From NCBI GenBank assembly GCA_016188705.1, contig JACPHH010000024.1, forward strand, positions 1-64,000: a stretch of DNA of 64,000 nt. Direction: 5' to 3'. The position numbers were made by a program, and so were the translations under genes. Origin of the DNA: Candidatus Peregrinibacteria bacterium. Its GTDB lineage: Bacteria > Patescibacteriota > Gracilibacteria > UBA1369 > JACRIC01. Below, piece after piece: positions 1-8,812 of this stretch. The notes beneath the pieces were generated by a model. It was given only the letters and a program-made list of their open reading frames with translations, had not been told where the DNA came from and did no database searches. Numbering within the stretch: position 1 is the stretch's first letter; each line of letters opens with the position of its first letter.

Positions 1-1
1 C

Positions 2-268
2 TATAAAATCGCGCAACAAATCGGCGCTTACGTGGCGAGTTTAAACGGTCTCGATGCCCTCATTTTTACCGCGGGAATCGGAGAAAATGCTTGGTATATC
101 AGAAAAAATATAGTGTCATCATTTTCATACATGAATATTAAAATAGATTCCACAAAAAATTTAAAAAATAGCTTTGATATAAGTCATGCAAAAAGTAAGG
201 CGCAAATTCTCGTCATTCCAACAAACGAAGAACTAGCCATGGCACAAAAAATATGCTATAATTTATAA
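2..268 (+). CDS. ackA: Acetate kinase, C-terminal end (5' truncated by window)
   Basis: This is the tail of acetate kinase, which interconverts acetyl phosphate plus ADP with acetate plus ATP in the cytoplasm. The frame is open from base 2, so the ORF track's GTG at 32 is an internal codon and the gene starts outside the window. The visible 88 residues carry the family's C-terminal signature FTAGIGEN followed by the VIPTNEE motif near the end, as in full-length AckA. It lies 40 bases before the AMP phosphorylase on the same strand. A substrate-level ATP-forming enzyme fits a fermentative, reduced metabolism. Identification is firm for family; the missing part cannot be judged. Confidence 0.93.
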   Translation, partial: YKIAQQIGAYVASLNGLDALIFTAGIGENAWYIRKNIVSSFSYMNIKIDSTKNLKNSFDISHAKSKAQILVIPTNEELAMAQKICYNL

Positions 269-308
269 GAAAACTTTTTAGCATTTTTTATTAACCCAGC
301 TCATCTCC

Positions 309-1793
309 ATGCGTCTCAAACCAAAAAGAATAAACATCAAAACCGGCAATAAATACATTGCCGTACTTTCTGAAAACACAGCGCTGAAACTCGATCTACA
401 CGCCGGTGATCGCATTAAAATAACGAATACATGCGGAGATACGAGCTATGATATTACCGCCATTCTTGATGTCTCCGAAGGATTTTTCCCTGACGATTCC
501 ATCGGACTTTTCTGGGAAACCTATCAAAAAATATACTGCCATCAAAATCAAAAAGTACACGTTACTCTAGCGGAAAAACCTCTAACGAATATTTTCATAC
601 GAAAAAAATTAGATGGCATTGAACTCAAACCATCGGAAATTGACGCTATTATTCAGGATGTGGTGCAAGATGATTTTTCCGACATAGAAATGTCCTACTT
701 CGTGGCAGGATGCTATACGCACGGGCTCAATGATAATGAAACTGCGGCGCTCACGAGGTCTATCGTGAAACACGGCTCAAAACTCACGTTCAAAAATGGC
801 ATTGTGGTGGACAAGCATTGCATTGGAGGAGTACCTGGAAATCGCACCACCATGATAGTTGTGCCAATTATAACAGCTTTGGGGCTGCTCATGCCAAAAA
901 CCTCGTCTAGGGCCATTACAAGTCCCGCCGGCACCGCCGACACTATGGAAGTTTTGTGTAACGTGCGCAATGACGCAAAAAAACTTCGAAAAATTATAAA
1001 AAAAACCAACGGATTTATTACATGGGGCGGTGGAGTAGATCTTGCTGCCGCTGACGATTACATGATCCGCGTCAGGCATCCATTAAGTCTCGATCCTGAA
1101 GGAATGCTTCTCGCCTCTATTATGGCGAAAAAACACTCTGTTTCCGCAACCCATGTTCTCATCGATATTCCCTGCGGCCCTCAAGTAAAAATACAAACAA
1201 AAGCGCAGGCAAGCCATTTAAAAAAACGATTTTTAAAAATCGGGAAAATGCTCGGGATGAAAGTCCAAGTAGTTTATTCCGATGGTTCCGAACCTATAGG
1301 AAATGGCATTGGACCGCTTTTGGAAGCGCTGGATGTCATCAAAGTATTAAAAAACGAACCAGACGCGCCAAAAGATTTAAAAACAAAATCATTAAAAATG
1401 GCCGGTTTACTCCTTGAAATGACAAAAAAAACCAAAAAAGGCGAAGGAATAAAAAAAGCAACTGAAGTGCTTCAATCGGGTCAAGCTTGGAAACAGATGG
1501 AAAAAATTATTGAAGCGCAAGGGGGGAAAAAAATACCGGATTTTGCGCCATTTCAATTCCCGTACTCCGCGCAAAAAAACGGAAAAATCCGCATGATCGA
1601 CAATAAAGTGATTGCCCGTATTGCCCGCATGGCAGGAGCTCCTATTGCTCCGCAAGCCGGTCTCTACCTTCATAAAAAACTTCATGACACAGTCAAAAAA
1701 GGTGAAAAACTCTTCACGATTTACGCGAGCAGTCCTGATCGATTAAAATATGCCGTGGAATACGCGCTGCATAATAGAGCTTATCTCATTTAA
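309..1793 (+). CDS. deoA: AMP phosphorylase (archaeal-type, thymidine phosphorylase family)
   Basis: Catalyses phosphorolysis of AMP (also CMP/UMP in characterised homologues) to the free base and ribose 1,5-bisphosphate, the first step of the archaeal/CPR nucleotide degradation route. At 494 residues it matches the archaeal enzyme, which carries an N-terminal domain of about 85 residues absent from ordinary thymidine phosphorylases. The phosphate/nucleotide motif DKHCIGGVPGNRTT lies near residues 168-181 and SSRAITSPAGTADTME near 199-214; a C-terminal barrel-sandwich domain follows from about 425. The next gene makes the enzyme that uses its product, which strongly supports AMP phosphorylase over pyrimidine phosphorylase. 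No clear Shine-Dalgarno sequence precedes the ATG. Confidence 0.93.
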   Translation: MRLKPKRINIKTGNKYIAVLSENTALKLDLHAGDRIKITNTCGDTSYDITAILDVSEGFFPDDSIGLFWETYQKIYCHQNQKVHVTLAEKPLTNIFIRKKLDGIELKPSEIDAIIQDVVQDDFSDIEMSYFVAGCYTHGLNDNETAALTRSIVKHGSKLTFKNGIVVDKHCIGGVPGNRTTMIVVPIITALGLLMPKTSSRAITSPAGTADTMEVLCNVRNDAKKLRKIIKKTNGFITWGGGVDLAAADDYMIRVRHPLSLDPEGMLLASIMAKKHSVSATHVLIDIPCGPQVKIQTKAQASHLKKRFLKIGKMLGMKVQVVYSDGSEPIGNGIGPLLEALDVIKVLKNEPDAPKDLKTKSLKMAGLLLEMTKKTKKGEGIKKATEVLQSGQAWKQMEKIIEAQGGKKIPDFAPFQFPYSAQKNGKIRMIDNKVIARIARMAGAPIAPQAGLYLHKKLHDTVKKGEKLFTIYASSPDRLKYAVEYALHNRAYLI

Positions 1794-1918
1794 AAAAAAT
1801 CGTTTTTTTTCTAAACTATCATCCGTGTTAGTCATAAAGTCACAGCGTCCAATGTTCGCCATTGAACGCATGACAGATATGATTTCGTTACAAAAATCGA
1901 AAAATTTGAACACACATT

Positions 1919-2803
1919 ATGAATCAAAACTTTACTTTTGAAGAAACAATCAAAAAAATCAAAAATCTGGAAATTCAGGGAGCCGAACACATTGCCATAC
2001 TTGGAATAAAAGCTTTTGGGCTTAAACTCGAAGAAACTTCAGATCCGAAACTTCTTCAAAAATACGCCGACGAACTGAGACAAGCGCGGCCTACGGAACC
2101 AGCGCTAAAAAACGCGCTCCATTTTTGCCTCAAATATTACCGCGAACGAAACAGTATAAAAGACGTCGTGAAAGAAGTACTTCGTCATTTTGAAGAAGCG
2201 CGCAAAAAAATTATTGAATACGGTGAAAAAAAAATTGAAAACAACATGTCAATTTTCACGCACTGTCATTCTTCAACGGTTACCGCGATTCTCATTCAAG
2301 CTTTTCGTAACGGAAAAAAAATTCGTGTCTACAATACCGAAACACGTCCACGTTTTCAAGGAAGAATAACGGCAAAAGAGCTTACTGAAGCAGGTATTCC
2401 AGTCGATCATTTTGTCGACAGCGCAGGTCCCATGGCATTAAAAAAAACTGATATATTTCTTTTTGGATCCGACGCCGTGACGAGCGATGGTCGAGTGATA
2501 AACAAGATTGGCACGGCTCCCCTGCTCGAATTCGCAAATGAATATCGAATTCCATCATTTGCTTGCACCAATTCTTGGAAATTTGATCCGGAAACGCTTT
2601 ATGGAGCAGAAGAAGAAATCGAACAACGCGAGAAAAACGAAGTATGGGAAAATCCACCACGAGGCGTGACGATTCATAATCCTGCGTTTGAAACGGTTTC
2701 TCCTGATCGAGTGAGTGGCCTTATTACAGAACTTGGGATATTGAAACCTGAATCACTTGTCAACGCGATTCAAGTAGCGTATCCTTGGCTGTTAGAACGA
2801 TAA
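1919..2803 (+). CDS. Ribose-1,5-bisphosphate isomerase
   Basis: Converts ribose 1,5-bisphosphate to ribulose 1,5-bisphosphate, the substrate of type II/III or III RuBisCO. The 294-residue protein belongs to the eIF2B alpha/beta/delta-like isomerase family. The catalytic cysteine of the characterised archaeal enzyme corresponds to C116 in FTHCHSST, and the catalytic aspartate to D185 in FGSDAVTSDG; the sugar-phosphate contact motif ETRPRFQGR sits near 141-149. It follows AMP phosphorylase by 125 bases on the same strand. Methylthioribose-1-phosphate isomerase and eIF2B subunits are related alternatives, but the neighbour and motifs favour this role. RuBisCO itself is not in the window. Confidence 0.92.
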   Translation: MNQNFTFEETIKKIKNLEIQGAEHIAILGIKAFGLKLEETSDPKLLQKYADELRQARPTEPALKNALHFCLKYYRERNSIKDVVKEVLRHFEEARKKIIEYGEKKIENNMSIFTHCHSSTVTAILIQAFRNGKKIRVYNTETRPRFQGRITAKELTEAGIPVDHFVDSAGPMALKKTDIFLFGSDAVTSDGRVINKIGTAPLLEFANEYRIPSFACTNSWKFDPETLYGAEEEIEQREKNEVWENPPRGVTIHNPAFETVSPDRVSGLITELGILKPESLVNAIQVAYPWLLER

Positions 2804-2822
2804 AAAAATCACAAAATTTGAA

Positions 2823-3371
2823 ATGCCATCTATTCAACAAAACGACCTCAAATTTTTAAAAAAAACTATTAAACTTGCGGAAGAATCATTTTGCTTGAGA
2901 AAACGAGTTGCCGCCATGATCGTAAAAAATGGAAAAATACTTGCCGCATGCACCAATGATCCCTTGCCAGCGTACGATTGCAGCATTATCGGATGCATCC
3001 GCGACGAAATGAAAATTCCGCATGGACACAGAAGAGAAATTTGTTATGGCATTTGCGCCGAAATGTACGCCTTGGCAAAAATTGTGCAATCAGGACAAAA
3101 CGCAAAAGGATCAACAATATACGTTACCATTCGTCCTTGCCGCGTCTGCGAAGGAATTATTTCGCAAAGCGGCATAAAAAGGGTCGTTTACGCTTCAGAA
3201 TATCCCAGCGTTATTCCTCATATTGATACGCTTCGCGACCATAATATCGAAGTCGTGCATATTCCTATTGAACTCAAACCAAAACAAATGGAACAAAAAA
3301 TGTCCGTGGAAAAAACAGCAAAAATCCTTCCAAAAAACCTCGGTTTCATTTCCCCTCCTGCGAAAAAATAA
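2823..3371 (+). CDS. dCMP/cytidine deaminase-family zinc enzyme
   Basis: A 182-residue zinc-dependent deaminase of the deoxycytidylate deaminase (ComEB) fold, likely acting on a cytosine nucleotide. The zinc and catalytic motifs are CAE at 78-80 and PCRVC at 105-109; the insert with IPHG and nearby cysteines resembles dCMP deaminases. The first zinc ligand is Cys where dCMP deaminases usually have His (HAE), so substrate is uncertain. It starts 20 bases after the R15P isomerase gene and is probably cotranscribed, suggesting that pyrimidine nucleotides are deaminated as part of the same salvage pathway. The C-terminal 30 residues are lysine-rich and probably disordered. Confidence 0.8.
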   Translation: MPSIQQNDLKFLKKTIKLAEESFCLRKRVAAMIVKNGKILAACTNDPLPAYDCSIIGCIRDEMKIPHGHRREICYGICAEMYALAKIVQSGQNAKGSTIYVTIRPCRVCEGIISQSGIKRVVYASEYPSVIPHIDTLRDHNIEVVHIPIELKPKQMEQKMSVEKTAKILPKNLGFISPPAKK

Positions 3372-3405
3372 AAATTCTCATTACTCCAGTCCTGCTTAAA
3401 AACTC

Positions 3406-3470
3406 GGATCATACGCAAATCATTTTGAATAAAAGTACATATGCTGGCAGGCGAGAACTTCTGAAAAATC
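3406..3470 (+). repeat. Half-copies of repeat families R4 and R1
   Basis: Between the deaminase and DedA genes (3372-3581, no gene seen). GGATCATACGCAAAT followed by AAAAGTACATATGCTGG matches one arm of the palindromic element at 51494-51716 (family R4). Directly after it comes GAACTTCTGAAAAATC, a degenerate half of family R1 (consensus AAGGAACCTCTGAAAAACG). The two families are nested or abutted. Confidence 0.7.
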
Positions 3471-3581
3471 ACATTTCTACCGCAATGCGAAAATTTCGTT
3501 ACGAAAACGAATTTTACAAAAATTCCCTTATTGAAATGATACTTTTTTCACCTCTCAAAACTTCATGATACAATAACTGGG

Positions 3582-4148
3582 ATGTTTTTTTCTCTCGAAC
3601 AAATTATAGACTTACTCGAGACGTATAAATACGTACTCCTTTTCCCATTAGCTGTTATTGAAGGACCAATGGTAACCGTGCTTGCAGCATTTCTCGCATC
3701 TTTGGGCTATTTTAATACATACTACGTCTATGGTCTGGTCGTGCTCGGAGACATCGTAGGAGACGCTCTCTATTATGCCCTCGGAAAATGGGGAGGAAGA
3801 AAATTCATCAACCGATGGGGAAAATACATCGGCATACAAACAGAAAGAATGGGACGCCTCGAACAACATTTCGCGCATCACAGCCGAAAAACTTTAATTA
3901 TTGGAAAACTTACACAAACCGGCGCCATTACGCTCGTTTTGGCAGGAATCGTTAAAATGCCATTTCTAGAATTTCTTATCTTTAATCTCATTCCAACGGT
4001 ACCAAAATCACTCCTCTTGGTATATATTGGGTATTATTTTGGAAAAATATACGCGACTGTAAACGATTATATTGCAAAAATCTCAATTGTTTTGATCATT
4101 CTGGGAATAATTCTCCTCTGGCGATTATTTTTTCAACGCAAAAAATGA
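3582..4148 (+). CDS. DedA/VTT-family membrane protein
   Basis: A 188-residue polytopic inner-membrane protein of the DedA (SNARE-associated/VTT) family, whose characterised members flip phospholipids or undecaprenyl phosphate. Hydrophobic segments alternate with the family's conserved glycine/arginine features: VIEGPMVTVLAAFLASLGY near the N-terminus, GDALYYALGKWGGRK near residue 65, and the GKLTQTGA stretch at the reentrant region. It overlaps the next gene by 4 bases (ATGA), so it heads an operon with two glycosyltransferases, suggesting lipid or polyprenyl carrier handling for a glycolipid or surface glycan. TACAAT lies just before the start and could be a promoter -10 box. Confidence 0.87.
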   Translation: MFFSLEQIIDLLETYKYVLLFPLAVIEGPMVTVLAAFLASLGYFNTYYVYGLVVLGDIVGDALYYALGKWGGRKFINRWGKYIGIQTERMGRLEQHFAHHSRKTLIIGKLTQTGAITLVLAGIVKMPFLEFLIFNLIPTVPKSLLLVYIGYYFGKIYATVNDYIAKISIVLIILGIILLWRLFFQRKK

Positions 4149-5158
4149 AAATAAATTTGATTTCAGAAACAACTTTTACTGTTCAAGGACACGGCGTGCA
4201 TACAGCCTTTATCGAAAACAGAGATGCTTTAAAAAACCTCGGAATCGATGTACAAACCAATTCAAAAAAACCATGCGACATTATTCATGTTCATACTGTT
4301 GGCCCTTATTCCCTCTATCACGTGCTAAAAAACAGAGGTAAGGTAGTAATAACCGCACACGTCATCCCCGATTCTTTCGTTGGAAGTCTCAGATGCGCTT
4401 CCACGTGGTATCCTCTCGCAAAAAAATACTTACATTTTTTTTATAATCAAGCCAATGCCATTATAGCAGTGTCTCCTGAAGTCAAGCGAACTCTGCGAAA
4501 ATGGGGCATACAAAAAAAAATATACATCATACCGAATGGCGTAAACAGGGAACTATTCAAACGTGATAAAAAAATACGTCAAAAAATGAGAAAAAAATTT
4601 AGTTTCGCCGACCATGAATTCGTAGTGATAAATTCAGGCCAAATTCAACCAAGAAAAGGCATAGAAACATTTATAAAAATGGCAAAAAGTTTGCCGGATG
4701 TGAAATTTTTATGGGTAGGAGGAATACCATTTAAAAACCTGGCGCAAGACTATAAAAAAATGAAAAAAATCGAAAATTCAGCGCCGAAAAATGTATTTTT
4801 TACAGGGACAGTTCCTTTTGAAAATATGCCAAATTATTACAGCGCGGCGGACATGCTTTTTTTCCCATCTCATCAAGAAACTTTTGGCTTTGCCATTATT
4901 GAAGCAGCAGCGGCAAAACTTCCTTTACTCATGAGAAATCTGCAAACTTTTCAATTAATTTTCGGGGATGCGTTCATCGGAGGCAATGACACAACATTTA
5001 AAAAAATAATTATGAAATTGAAAACCAACAAAAAATTTTATAATGAATACAGTAGTAGAGCCATCAATCTCGCAAAAAAATTTGACGACAAAATGCTGGC
5101 AAAAAAAATCATCAAAGTGTATAAAGAAGTTCAAATCATGAATATCCAAAAATCATGA
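4145..5158 (+). CDS. GT4-family glycosyltransferase
   Basis: A 337-residue GT-B fold glycosyltransferase of family GT4. The nucleotide-sugar domain starts near residue 150 with INSGQIQPRKGIETF, typical of the first strand of the GT4 C-terminal domain, and the E-x7-E donor-binding motif is visible as ETFGFAIIE near 245. The N-terminal acceptor domain has the short IIHVHTVGP stretch. No membrane segment is obvious, so it probably works at the cytoplasmic face of the membrane. The start ATG overlaps the DedA stop and the stop overlaps the next GT4 start (ATGA), so translation is coupled. Acceptor and sugar are unknown. Confidence 0.87.
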   Translation: MKINLISETTFTVQGHGVHTAFIENRDALKNLGIDVQTNSKKPCDIIHVHTVGPYSLYHVLKNRGKVVITAHVIPDSFVGSLRCASTWYPLAKKYLHFFYNQANAIIAVSPEVKRTLRKWGIQKKIYIIPNGVNRELFKRDKKIRQKMRKKFSFADHEFVVINSGQIQPRKGIETFIKMAKSLPDVKFLWVGGIPFKNLAQDYKKMKKIENSAPKNVFFTGTVPFENMPNYYSAADMLFFPSHQETFGFAIIEAAAAKLPLLMRNLQTFQLIFGDAFIGGNDTTFKKIIMKLKTNKKFYNEYSSRAINLAKKFDDKMLAKKIIKVYKEVQIMNIQKS

Positions 5159-6411
5159 ATATCGTTTTTTTCGCAGACACATTTCTCCCTCAAACAAATG
5201 GAGTGGTCACCTACGTCATTGAAACCGGTCTGCAATTGAAAAAACTTGGACACCGCATTCTTTTTGTCATACCGAAAGAGGTAAAAAAATCCCAAATACC
5301 AAAAGGATTTTCGCCAAAAAATTTTTGTTTCGCTCCATCAATTCCAGCTGATGTATTTTATCCAAATTGGCGCATTGCGCTAAGCTATTCCTATAGAATT
5401 GACAAAACGCTTGCAAAATTTAAACCGGATATTCTGCATATTCATATTCCGCTCACCATAAGCATGGGGGGGATTTTAGCGGCGAAACGCTTCAATAAAC
5501 CGCTTATCGGAACTTATCACACCTTCATTTCAAGCGAAGAAATGTTTAAAATGATCGGCATCACCAAGGGAAAAGGCACGCGCGTTCTCAAAAAACTCTC
5601 TTGGGAATACAGCAATCTTTTTTATAATCGCTGCGATCTTGTTTTGGCTCCGACGGAAAAAATGGCTTCAATACTCAAAAAAAATGGCATAAAAAAACCA
5701 ATCACGATTCTGCGCGAAGGCATCAATTTTCATAAAATGAAAATACTGACAAACGATGAAAAAAAAACTTTCAAAAAAAAATATCAATGCGAAGAAAAAA
5801 AAGTAATCTTGCACGTCGGCCGCCTATCGCGCGAAAAAAATCTTCCTCTGCTCCTGCAAGTTATGGCTCTTATTCATAAAAAACATCAAAATATTCATCT
5901 CCTTATCGTCGGTGACGGACCGCAAAAAAAAGAACTCATGAAAACAGCTCAAAAACTCGAAATAGAAAACGCTGTAACATTTACCGGAAGCATTCCTCGT
6001 GAAAAAATCCTGTCTGACGGGATCTATTCAGCCTGCGATCTTTTTTTGACAACCTCAAAATTTGAAACTTTTGGTCTAACGGTGCTGGAAGCTATGGGAT
6101 CAGGGCTGCCCATCATTACCGTAGAAAGCCAAGGAGCGCCGGAATTAGTAGAAGAAAACGGATATATTTGCAAAGATAATAAACACCATATCGCCAATCA
6201 TGTCATAAAAATACTTTCCGACACAAAACTCCAAAAAAAATTTTCACAGCAATCACTCAAAATCCGTAAAAAATATGATTCCAAAAAAACAACTCAAAAA
6301 CTTATTCAAATATACGAAAAACTTATAGCAGAAAAAAAAATAAAAACCACGAAAAATAAATTTACCTGCCCGCCGATTCTTCTTAAAACAAAGGACGGAG
6401 ATAGATTTTGA
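5155..6411 (+). CDS. GT4-family glycosyltransferase, diacylglycerol glucosyltransferase-like
   Basis: A 418-residue GT4 enzyme. The N-terminus FFADTFLPQTNGVVTYV resembles glycolipid synthases that glucosylate diacylglycerol and PimB-type mannosyltransferases. GRLSREKNLPLLL near residue 222 opens the donor domain and FETFGLTVLEAMGSGLP near 303 contains the E-x7-E motif. It is the third gene of the DedA-GT-GT operon. Its stop codon TGA lies inside a degenerate copy of repeat R2 (TTTGAGCGCAT...), so the repeat sets the C-terminus. The last 25 residues, lysine- then proline-rich, are not part of the GT4 fold and may be an addition caused by repeat insertion. Confidence 0.87.
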   Translation: MNIVFFADTFLPQTNGVVTYVIETGLQLKKLGHRILFVIPKEVKKSQIPKGFSPKNFCFAPSIPADVFYPNWRIALSYSYRIDKTLAKFKPDILHIHIPLTISMGGILAAKRFNKPLIGTYHTFISSEEMFKMIGITKGKGTRVLKKLSWEYSNLFYNRCDLVLAPTEKMASILKKNGIKKPITILREGINFHKMKILTNDEKKTFKKKYQCEEKKVILHVGRLSREKNLPLLLQVMALIHKKHQNIHLLIVGDGPQKKELMKTAQKLEIENAVTFTGSIPREKILSDGIYSACDLFLTTSKFETFGLTVLEAMGSGLPIITVESQGAPELVEENGYICKDNKHHIANHVIKILSDTKLQKKFSQQSLKIRKKYDSKKTTQKLIQIYEKLIAEKKIKTTKNKFTCPPILLKTKDGDRF

Positions 6412-6466
6412 GCGCATGGCGAAATCGTAGCAAAAATAGAATCCTCACTCCATTGCTCAATAAATG
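6405..6466 (+). repeat. Degenerate R2 repeat between convergent genes
   Basis: TTTTGAGCGCATGGCGAAATCG followed by an eroded version of the 'ATTTGAGCGCATAGCGAAGCGTAGCGAAAATGG' core found at 29490-29523. It fills the gap between the GT4 gene and the convergent minus-strand gene, and includes the GT4 stop codon. Confidence 0.5.
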
Positions 6467-6468
6467 AT

Positions 6469-8400
6469 TTATAATTTTGCCTCGTACACCTTCGTTTTAT
6501 CCAAAAGATAAAGTTTATTACTGACTTTATCCACGAAAAAATCTTTCATTTCAGGAATATCATCAAAAATATACTGACCGCTATAGACAAGGTTTCCACT
6601 CTGAGAATCTTTATTATAAATAAGAACGCGCTTATTTAAAGGTTCCATCACGTATATTTGACTCATGTCAAGCTCCGTAAAAATCTTCACAGGCGCCGTC
6701 ATAGGCACTAAAGGCTCTTTCATAATACGATAATTTTGCTTTTCTCCCGTATATAATTTAATAATTTCACCTGTGCTTTTTAGAGCATACACATTTCCGT
6801 CAATAGCCATCGAAACTGTTCCCTGAAGATCCGCGTTTCGATTGTAACTTTCCGAACCACTATAATTATCCCTTCTGCGGACATACCTCCAAATTTGATT
6901 TTCAATGGGAGATAAAATATAAACTTTATTCGAATAACCCTGAATACCTACGCCTCCGTGCCAATTTCCATCTTCCGTGTCCATAAAAACAAACTGACCA
7001 TCCTTGTATTCAATCACGCGATTCGATTTCGTGAGAAAAAGAAGTGAATCACGATCTTCAAAATAGCTGCCGGTCACAACGGATTCATTTTCATCAATAG
7101 TCAACGGATCTTCAATGCTATGAAGAACGATTCGATACAGGGCATTGTATTCATACACATAGAGCGAATCCTTTGCCTTCATTATTCCCAAACTATCAAC
7201 ATTACTTCTTTTTTGGGAAAGATCGGCAAAAACCGTATAATCAACGCCTTCTTTCATCTTCACAATGCCATCGAGCGAATTACGAAGTTCCTCAATCTTA
7301 TCAAGAAGCTGTCTGGCTTTATTATAATGGACTCCTGAATCCACGACTTCCAGCGCTTTCGTTCTGGCTTCTTCCAATTTTATCCCGGCGGTGGCCTTAT
7401 CAAAATTTCCTTTTGTTTCCGCGATATTCATGTCTTCCTGCGCATCCACCAAAATCTGTTCCAGGCTCGCGATTTTTTTCTGCTCATCATTACGTTTTTT
7501 TACCGCAATAACTCCAACCGCAAGAATAAAAAAACACAAAAAAATAACAATAAGAATGTGCTTTTTCCCCATTCCTGAAAATTTTCTAAAATAACGCGAA
7601 ACCACAGAAATATACGAGAAAAAAAATGTAAACTTCTTAACGTAAGAAAACGCTTTTTCTTTATTCAAAAGCGGAATACTCGGAAGTTTGAACTGCTTTT
7701 CTTTTGCCGATGAACCCTGAACCTCACTCATGCCTTCAATGCGAATACCGAAAATAACGGTCTTATTTTGAATTTCACTCTTTAAAAAGTCCTTCAATTT
7801 TTGAAGAGAACGCGTAATGGTGGATTCCGTGGAAATACTGCCAAGTTCCGATTTTGAAATAAAACGCAAAAGCTTATTGGAACTAAAAATCACGACATCA
7901 CCTTTTTCCAAGGTGCCATTCGCGATATTTAAAAAAACTTCACTATGAGATCGTTCGCCTTCCGAAAGACCTTCGCTAATAATGCTCACATGTTTTCGAC
8001 GGATAAGATATGCTTCCGACTCACCTGCTTGTGAAATAAAAAGTTCATCACCGACAATAGCGCCCAGAACAACATTAATATTGGAAATAAATTTAAACTG
8101 CTTTTCCTGCTGCATAACGGCAATTTCCTGATTGACGACTTTCAAAGCTTCTTCAAAACGCACGTATGGATCTTCTTCAAGTTTTTTAAAAAAACATTTT
8201 TTGACGGTTTGAAAAAGAAACTCGCCCACGTCTTCACCCAGGGCGAGATTATTCATCATTTCAAAATTCATGAAAAGCTTTCCTCCTTTAACGGCTTCCT
8301 CTCCCCTCTCTTCCTCATCAAGTTCGTAGAAATAATTTTTTACAAATGCGTCTTCGTTTTTTCCAACAAATAAAAATTCAAAATAAACATTTACTCGCAT
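6469..8400 (-). CDS. Single-pass protein with PP2C-like N-domain and beta-propeller-like C-domain
   Basis: A 643-residue protein without a confident family name. Residues 1 to about 215 resemble a PPM/PP2C-type phosphatase fold (VVLGAIVGDELFISQAGES..., then GDVVIFSSNKL), but the metal-binding aspartate pairs of active PP2C enzymes are not evident. A basic region precedes a membrane segment (ILIVIFLCFFILAVGVIAV, near residue 280-300), then a predicted coiled coil rich in E/K/A, and then a region of repeated beta-strand units (YVYEYNALYRIV, VYILSPIENQIWRYV, VYALKSTGEIIKLY, IYVMEPLNKRVLIY) typical of NHL/propeller folds. The propeller would be outside the cell, so it may sense the envelope. Divergent from rpmH and convergent with the GT gene. 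Confidence 0.6.
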   Translation of the reverse strand: MRVNVYFEFLFVGKNEDAFVKNYFYELDEEERGEEAVKGGKLFMNFEMMNNLALGEDVGEFLFQTVKKCFFKKLEEDPYVRFEEALKVVNQEIAVMQQEKQFKFISNINVVLGAIVGDELFISQAGESEAYLIRRKHVSIISEGLSEGERSHSEVFLNIANGTLEKGDVVIFSSNKLLRFISKSELGSISTESTITRSLQKLKDFLKSEIQNKTVIFGIRIEGMSEVQGSSAKEKQFKLPSIPLLNKEKAFSYVKKFTFFFSYISVVSRYFRKFSGMGKKHILIVIFLCFFILAVGVIAVKKRNDEQKKIASLEQILVDAQEDMNIAETKGNFDKATAGIKLEEARTKALEVVDSGVHYNKARQLLDKIEELRNSLDGIVKMKEGVDYTVFADLSQKRSNVDSLGIMKAKDSLYVYEYNALYRIVLHSIEDPLTIDENESVVTGSYFEDRDSLLFLTKSNRVIEYKDGQFVFMDTEDGNWHGGVGIQGYSNKVYILSPIENQIWRYVRRRDNYSGSESYNRNADLQGTVSMAIDGNVYALKSTGEIIKLYTGEKQNYRIMKEPLVPMTAPVKIFTELDMSQIYVMEPLNKRVLIYNKDSQSGNLVYSGQYIFDDIPEMKDFFVDKVSNKLYLLDKTKVYEAKL

Positions 8401-8456
8401 TCTAAAAGTACATTATGAAACAAACAAAAATAATATTTTTTCAAATTTTAATCTAC

Positions 8457-8462
8457 TATAAT
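8457..8462 (+). promoter_or_regulatory. Probable -10 box ahead of rpmH
   Basis: A perfect TATAAT lies 114 bases before the rpmH start in the divergent intergenic region. No good -35 hexamer is visible at the usual spacing (sequence there is T-rich), so this is a tentative promoter. Confidence 0.35.
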
Positions 8463-8575
8463 GTCTGTGCAATTACAAGCAATCTCGAAACCAAACTTGA
8501 ATCTAGCCCCAACTTCCATTGACACAGATAAAAAAACCTTTAAAATAGACAAGAACATCGAATAATCTTTTAATT

Positions 8576-8704
8576 ATGATTTCAAAATCGAAAAAGGGTC
8601 CAAGAAAAAAAACACACGGATACCTTAGTCGCATGAGAAAACGCGCAGGACAAAAAGTATTAAACGCCCGACGGAGAAAAGGACGCAAACGCCTTACGGT
8701 TTAA
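8576..8704 (+). CDS. rpmH: Ribosomal protein bL34
   Basis: A 42-residue protein, too short for the ORF track. The C-terminal two thirds ([20 protein letters not shown] then RKGRKRLTV) match the invariant core of bL34, a basic protein of the large ribosomal subunit. The N-terminus [12 protein letters not shown] replaces the common MKRTFQPSN(R/K) start, which is unusual. It stands directly upstream of rnpA and yidC, the classical rpmH-rnpA-yidC-jag order near bacterial replication origins; dnaA is not next to it here. The minus-strand ORF 8503-8688 is its shadow. Confidence 0.93.
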   Translation: MISKSKKGPRKKTHGYLSRMRKRAGQKVLNARRRKGRKRLTV

Positions 8705-8756
8705 CGGAATAATGTTTTAAAATAAAAAAATCTCTGATAAAGGAGTTGTAAATATA

Positions 8757-8792
8757 TTTTTCAGAGGTTCCCTAGGCAGTGTTCACATAATA
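8757..8792 (+). repeat. R1 half-repeat fused to R3 terminal repeat
   Basis: TTTTTCAGAGGTTCC (right arm of family R1) runs straight into CTAGGCAGTGTTCACATAA (terminal repeat of family R3). It lies between rpmH and rnpA. The same two motifs occur in inverted orientation at 11923-12002, so the four-gene block between them is bracketed by inverted repeats. Confidence 0.75.
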
Positions 8793-8812
8793 CTTCGACA
8801 TCACTTTATTCC

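Noticed and set aside
8503-8688. 61-residue minus-strand ORF
   Set aside because: Shadow of rpmH, whose plus-strand product is a clear bL34.
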